Positions 6,904 through 9,528 of a DNA stretch of 9,528 nt are shown here, piece by piece. Below the pieces are notes generated by a model, which saw only the letters and a list, made by a program, of their open reading frames with translations, was not told the DNA's origin and did not search any database. Each line of letters begins with the position of its first letter. Within the stretch, counting starts at the first letter, position 1. Origin of the DNA: DUZB01 sp964407525 (GTDB lineage Bacteria > Desulfobacterota > DSM-4660 > Desulfatiglandales > Desulfatiglandaceae); NCBI GenBank assembly GCA_964407525.1, contig CAYOWC010000192.1:1-9528 (forward strand), read 5' to 3'. The position numbers and the translations under genes are program-made.

Positions 6904-8282
6904 ATGAAAATATTGCTCATTTCAGCAAATACGGTAAAAACCCCATACCCAGTGTACCCTCTGGGTCTTGATTATGTAGCGGGTGCTATTGGGGATGAAC
7001 ACGATGTGCGGATTCTCGACATGAACGATCCGGTGGACCAAGAAGTGGAGGAAACCGTGATCCAATATGCGCCTGATATTCTGGGTATTTCATTGAGAAA
7101 TATTGACAGTTCCGAGCACTCTGACAAGGATGGTTTTTTCGGCGCATACCTGCAGTTAGTGAAAACTCTCCGTAAACATTCAAAAGCACCAATCGTGTTA
7201 GGAGGAAGTGCATTCAGCCTGTTTCCCGACGAATTGATGGAAACCCTCCAGGCGGATTACGGTATCGTGGGAGAAGGAGAAAGACTGCCCGAGTTGTTAA
7301 GGGCCATTGAGGAAGGCAAGACGGACTCTCTGAGCCCTGGAATCCTGAAAGCCGAAATTTTAAAGACGCCGATCTTGAATAAAGACGCAACGAAAACACC
7401 CCCCCCCCCATGGGAAAAGCCGTTTAAAAGGGATTTTCTGGGCCAAAAACCCTACAGAGAGTTCTATATCAAGAACGGGGGCATGCTCAACCTACAGACG
7501 AAGCGCGGATGCAATTTTCGTTGTATTTACTGCACATATCCGCACATAGAGGGAAAAATCCTCCGGTTCATTTCTCCCGAGGAAGTGGCGGATACAGCCG
7601 TGCGCCTTCAAGAAAGCGGCGCCAAATATCTTTTCGTAACCGACTCGGTCTTTAACTCGGATTACCAACACAGCATAGCGGTTGCAGAAGCATTTATTCG
7701 GGCAGGGCTCTCGATTCCCTGGGGGGCATTTTTTGCTCCTACAAAGCCGCCGGAGGGTTATTTCAAATTACTTCGTGAGGCAGGACTGACACATATCGAA
7801 TTCGGGACAGAAGCCTTGTCTGAAAAAATGTTGAAGACTTACAGGAAACCGTTTACCCCTGCTCATGTCGCCCAAACCCATCACAGGGCTGTAGACGCCG
7901 GCCTCCATGTTGCCCATTACCTGCTTCTTGGCGGCCCGGGAGAAAACCGGGGTACCGTAAAAGAAACATTGTCCCGACTCGAAAACCTGAAGAAGAGTGT
8001 CTTCTTTTTTTTTGTGCTGTGCGCGTTTATCCTCATACGGCACTGTATGATATGGTCGTGGAAAACGGCACAATTTCCAAAAATGAAAGCATCCTCAAGC
8101 CCGTATTTTACAGGCCGGAAGAAATCACTACCGACGAAATCATCCATCAGGTAAAGGAGCATGCCAACAACCGGTTCAGCTGGGTCATCGGGTCCGGAGG
8201 GAAAATGACCGCAAAAACCATCGCAAAAATGTACAGCCGTGGCCATTCAGGCCCACTGTGGGAACATTTAATCTCGGAGTAA
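6904..8282 (+). CDS. B12-binding radical SAM lipid-biosynthesis enzyme, apparent frameshift
   Basis: The N-terminal region (about 1-140) is a cobalamin-binding domain: YPLGLDYVAGAI, DILGISLRN, IVLGGSAFS and GIVGEGE occur in family order. The radical SAM motif CNFRCIYC gives Cys203, Cys207 and Cys210, preceded by TKRG. HYLLLGGPGE marks the barrel end. The frame breaks at T9 (8005-8013): continuing in frame gives an unlike tail and a stop at 8154, while the frame one base back continues sensibly as VRVYPHTALYDMVVENG and ends at 8282. One added T would give a single protein of 459 residues with the FFF..RVYP.T.LYD pattern usual here. This resembles proteins annotated as lipid biosynthesis B12-binding/radical SAM proteins, and I infer that it modifies an acyl chain on ACP. 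An 11-C tract (7399-7409) encodes a Pro run between the domains. GGGG 6 nt before the ATG may serve as ribosome site. Confidence 0.85.
7399..7409 (+). repeat. Poly-C tract (11 C) inside the radical SAM gene
   Basis: Eleven C residues encode the Pro-rich linker TPPPPW between the B12-binding and radical SAM domains. The frame is intact at this length. Such tracts are prone to slippage in replication and to miscalls in sequencing. Confidence 0.85.
8005..8013 (+). other. T9 tract at the frameshift site
   Basis: Nine T residues follow TTC in the radical SAM gene. Upstream family similarity is in frame with the ATG at 6904, and downstream similarity is one base back. Possible readings are a missing T in the assembly, a true disrupting deletion, or slippage by polymerase or ribosome. 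Confidence 0.8.
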
Positions 8283-8466
8283 TAAAGAACCAGCAATTAG
8301 CAATTAGCTTTTAGCCGTTAGCTTAACGATCTCAAATATTTGCATAATTTCTACCAGGATAAGGCATCTCATTTCTCGATGCTAAAAAAGTACTACGATG
8401 TAAATAACTATTATTGTGTGGCTAATAGCTTACAACTAAAAGCTAATTGCATCTTTTGGGCGTAAT
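8283..8466. repeat. 7-nt-period repeat arranged as an inverted pair
   Basis: The 184-bp spacer has no gene. On the left, five 7-nt units run head to tail from 8292 to 8326: AGCAATT, AGCAATT, AGCTTTT, AGCCGTT, AGCTTAA. On the right, a related array on the other strand occupies about 8416-8450. GCAATTAGCTTTTAG at 8300-8314 recurs as an exact reverse complement at 8436-8450. A lone AGCAATT also occurs after the next gene (8821-8827). The arms could fold into a long hairpin around an AT-rich core. Confidence 0.7.
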
Positions 8467-8814
8467 ATGAAATGGCATACAACCATAAGCATTGATGAAT
8501 CTTCCCCGGATAAAGTTAGCATGGAAGTTGAGATAAATGCTTCATCCCCCTGGTATTCCGGTCATTTTCCAAATGATCCGGTTCTTCCTGGCATCGCACA
8601 GATCGCCATGGCCTTTGAGGCGATCAAGCATCTGAAGGGAGAGGATGTAAAAATAACCGAAGTAAAAAAAATACGCTTTAAGCAGATCATAAGGCCCAAT
8701 GATAGACTGATCATCACTGTCTCCCCGGGAAAGGGGAATGCCTATAAATTCAGTATTCTGCTTAAAGGAGAGCTGGCCTGCAACGGCATTCTGTCGGTAG
8801 AACATGCAGGCTGA
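8467..8814 (+). CDS. Hotdog-fold dehydratase-like protein (ApeI/FabZ-like), catalytic acid not conserved
   Basis: A 115-residue single hotdog domain. SGHFPNDPVLPGIAQ (31-45) is the FabA/FabZ/ApeI signature with the catalytic His at residue 33. In FabZ a Glu, and in ApeI-like proteins as I recall an Asp, lies five residues after the PG. Here that position is Ala47, and the nearest acid in the helix is Glu51. The helix is otherwise typical (QIAMAFEAIKHL), and VKKIRFKQIIRPNDRL (66-81) matches the central strands of the fold. It could be a second dehydratase with a shifted acid, an isomerase or thioesterase, or a non-catalytic partner of the dehydratase at 3417. The ribosome site is weak (GGG before the ATG). 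It is separated from ACP2 by 42 bp and likely co-transcribed with it. Confidence 0.85.
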   Translation: MKWHTTISIDESSPDKVSMEVEINASSPWYSGHFPNDPVLPGIAQIAMAFEAIKHLKGEDVKITEVKKIRFKQIIRPNDRLIITVSPGKGNAYKFSILLKGELACNGILSVEHAG

Positions 8815-8856
8815 AACATTAGCAATTATGGACTACGCGTTCAATAAGGAGGAAAA

Positions 8857-9120
8857 ATGACGTCAAAAATAGAAACTTCAAGCATCATTCTAAAAGTTGC
8901 AGAAATCATGATCGATGAACTCAAACTGGAGGATGTCACACCGGAAACGTTTGATCCAAACCTTGATCTCATCGATGAGGTTGGGATTGACAGCATGGAT
9001 CTCGCGACCGTTGCACTTGTCCTTCAGGATGACTACGGGATACGAATCGACGAAGACGACTACCCCAAACTCACGACCGTTCGGATGATCGCAGAATATG
9101 TAAAAAGCAAGCTGGAATAA
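8857..9120 (+). CDS. Acyl carrier protein 2
   Basis: An 87-residue acidic ACP. VGIDSMD holds the phosphopantetheine attachment Ser at residue 46, followed by LATVALVLQDDYGIRIDEDDY, the usual helix II to loop pattern. The N-terminus is longer by about five residues than ACP1 and the two are only distantly similar, so each probably serves a different step or partner. A near-perfect ribosome site (AAGGAGG, 5 to 6 nt before the ATG) suggests strong expression. It lies after the hotdog gene and is the last clear pathway gene on this strand. A possible terminator follows at 9183-9208. No phosphopantetheinyl transferase is in the window, so activation must rely on one encoded elsewhere. Confidence 0.93.
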   Translation: MTSKIETSSIILKVAEIMIDELKLEDVTPETFDPNLDLIDEVGIDSMDLATVALVLQDDYGIRIDEDDYPKLTTVRMIAEYVKSKLE

Positions 9121-9182
9121 GAACCCTGCCTCTGAGTCCCTGCAAGCCCTATATGCTCTAACATATTTCAAACACCTGAAAT

Positions 9183-9208
9183 GCCCTTGCTTAAAAACAG
9201 GGGCTTTT
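9183..9208 (+). terminator. Possible rho-independent terminator after ACP2
   Basis: GCCCTTG (9183-9189) pairs with CAGGGGC (9198-9204) to give a 7-bp stem with one G-T pair and an 8-nt loop, followed by TTTT. The stem is short and the T run is only four bases, so termination may be partial. Its position 62 bp after the ACP2 stop suits the end of the operon. Confidence 0.45.
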
Positions 9209-9280
9209 CGGGGAATGATCCATCCTTGATCCTTATTCCGCGAATCACAGATCTCCTGTCTGGAACCGGTAAATAAAGCC

Positions 9281-9528
9281 ATGATAAACGATACAGTTCG
9301 TAAAGAATGCATGCGTCAATATGAAAGCGCACCCGTCTTTGAACAACGATTGGTACAACTTTGTTCTGTGATGCACGAACCACGCAACAGAACAACCATA
9401 TTGAAATGCTACAAAAGGACCGGACTTCCTTTTCCCGAAGGGGGATTCACCCAGACCAAACACTTACACCTTATATGAACAGGCTTAAGCAACGAAACCT
9501 GTTGGATGAAAAATTCAGGTGCCATCCC
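9281..9528 (+). CDS. Unrecognised gene start, apparent frameshift, runs off the window
   Basis: An open frame from ATG 9281 encodes 65 residues and stops at 9478. I do not recognise the product. The N-terminal part (RQYESAPVFEQRLVQLCSV) looks helical and protein-like. The last ten residues (FTQTKHLHLI) do not. The frame one base back after the G5 run (9440-9444) instead reads IHPDQTLTPYMNRLKQRNLL and stays open to the window end, which resembles a winged-helix-like segment. One added G would join them. A similar one-base deficit is seen at the T9 tract in the radical SAM gene, which hints at homopolymer error. No strong ribosome site precedes the ATG. It follows the candidate terminator and may not belong to the lipid locus. 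Confidence 0.35.

Noticed and set aside
8005..8013. Programmed -1 frameshift as the leading explanation.
   Set aside because: A poly-T tract is slippery, but no convincing stimulatory structure was seen by eye, and a similar one-base deficit at 9440-9444 makes sequence error or a simple indel more likely.
8890..9463. Minus-strand open frames of 72 to 140 codons over ACP2 and downstream.
   Set aside because: They are antisense to the well-supported ACP2 or lack start context and family features.
1..9528. tRNA or rRNA genes.
   Set aside because: No cloverleaf with a matching anticodon arm and no conserved rRNA segments were seen on either strand.

Overview
The window reads as a chromosomal stretch of a Gram-negative, probably anaerobic bacterium, most likely a deltaproteobacterium (Desulfobacterota). 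Reasons: a LolA-like periplasmic carrier and a lipobox protein imply an outer membrane; two B12-binding radical SAM enzymes are typical of anaerobes; the spacers carry short-period dispersed repeats of a kind I recall from such genomes. The taxonomy is inference. A run of exactly 100 Ns (1191-1290) is an assembly gap.

Layout. Two gene sets diverge from a spacer at about 3837-4099. The leftward set reads, in order of transcription: hotdog dehydratase (ApeP/FabZ-like), 3-oxoacyl-ACP reductase (FabG), LolA-like carrier, a lipoprotein, the gap, then a B12-binding radical SAM enzyme that runs off the left edge. The rightward set reads: acyl carrier protein 1, a 727-residue ketosynthase whose C-terminal half is a second, degenerate ketosynthase (chain-length-factor-like), a 357-bp spacer made of repeats, a second B12-binding radical SAM enzyme broken by a frameshift at a T9 tract, a 184-bp spacer with an inverted repeat, a second hotdog protein, acyl carrier protein 2, a possible terminator, and the start of an unrecognised gene that also looks frameshifted.

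How the genes fit together. Two ACPs, KS plus CLF, KR and two dehydratase-fold proteins make a nearly self-contained type II fatty acid/polyene synthase. The resemblance is to aryl polyene (APE) loci, which also carry LolA-like and lipoprotein genes thought to place the lipid in the outer membrane. No aryl starter genes (ammonia lyase, AMP ligase) are seen here. The extra chemistry comes instead from two different B12-binding radical SAM enzymes, a pairing that recalls the loci proposed for ladderane lipids in anammox bacteria and their deltaproteobacterial relatives. My reading is a lipid or polyene pathway with radical-SAM tailoring and outer-membrane delivery. The product cannot be named from the sequence.

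Cautions. Both apparent frameshifts (T9 at 8005-8013, G5 at 9440-9444) would be repaired by adding one base to a homopolymer, so sequencing or assembly error is a serious explanation. The radical SAM gene on the left is incomplete at both ends.
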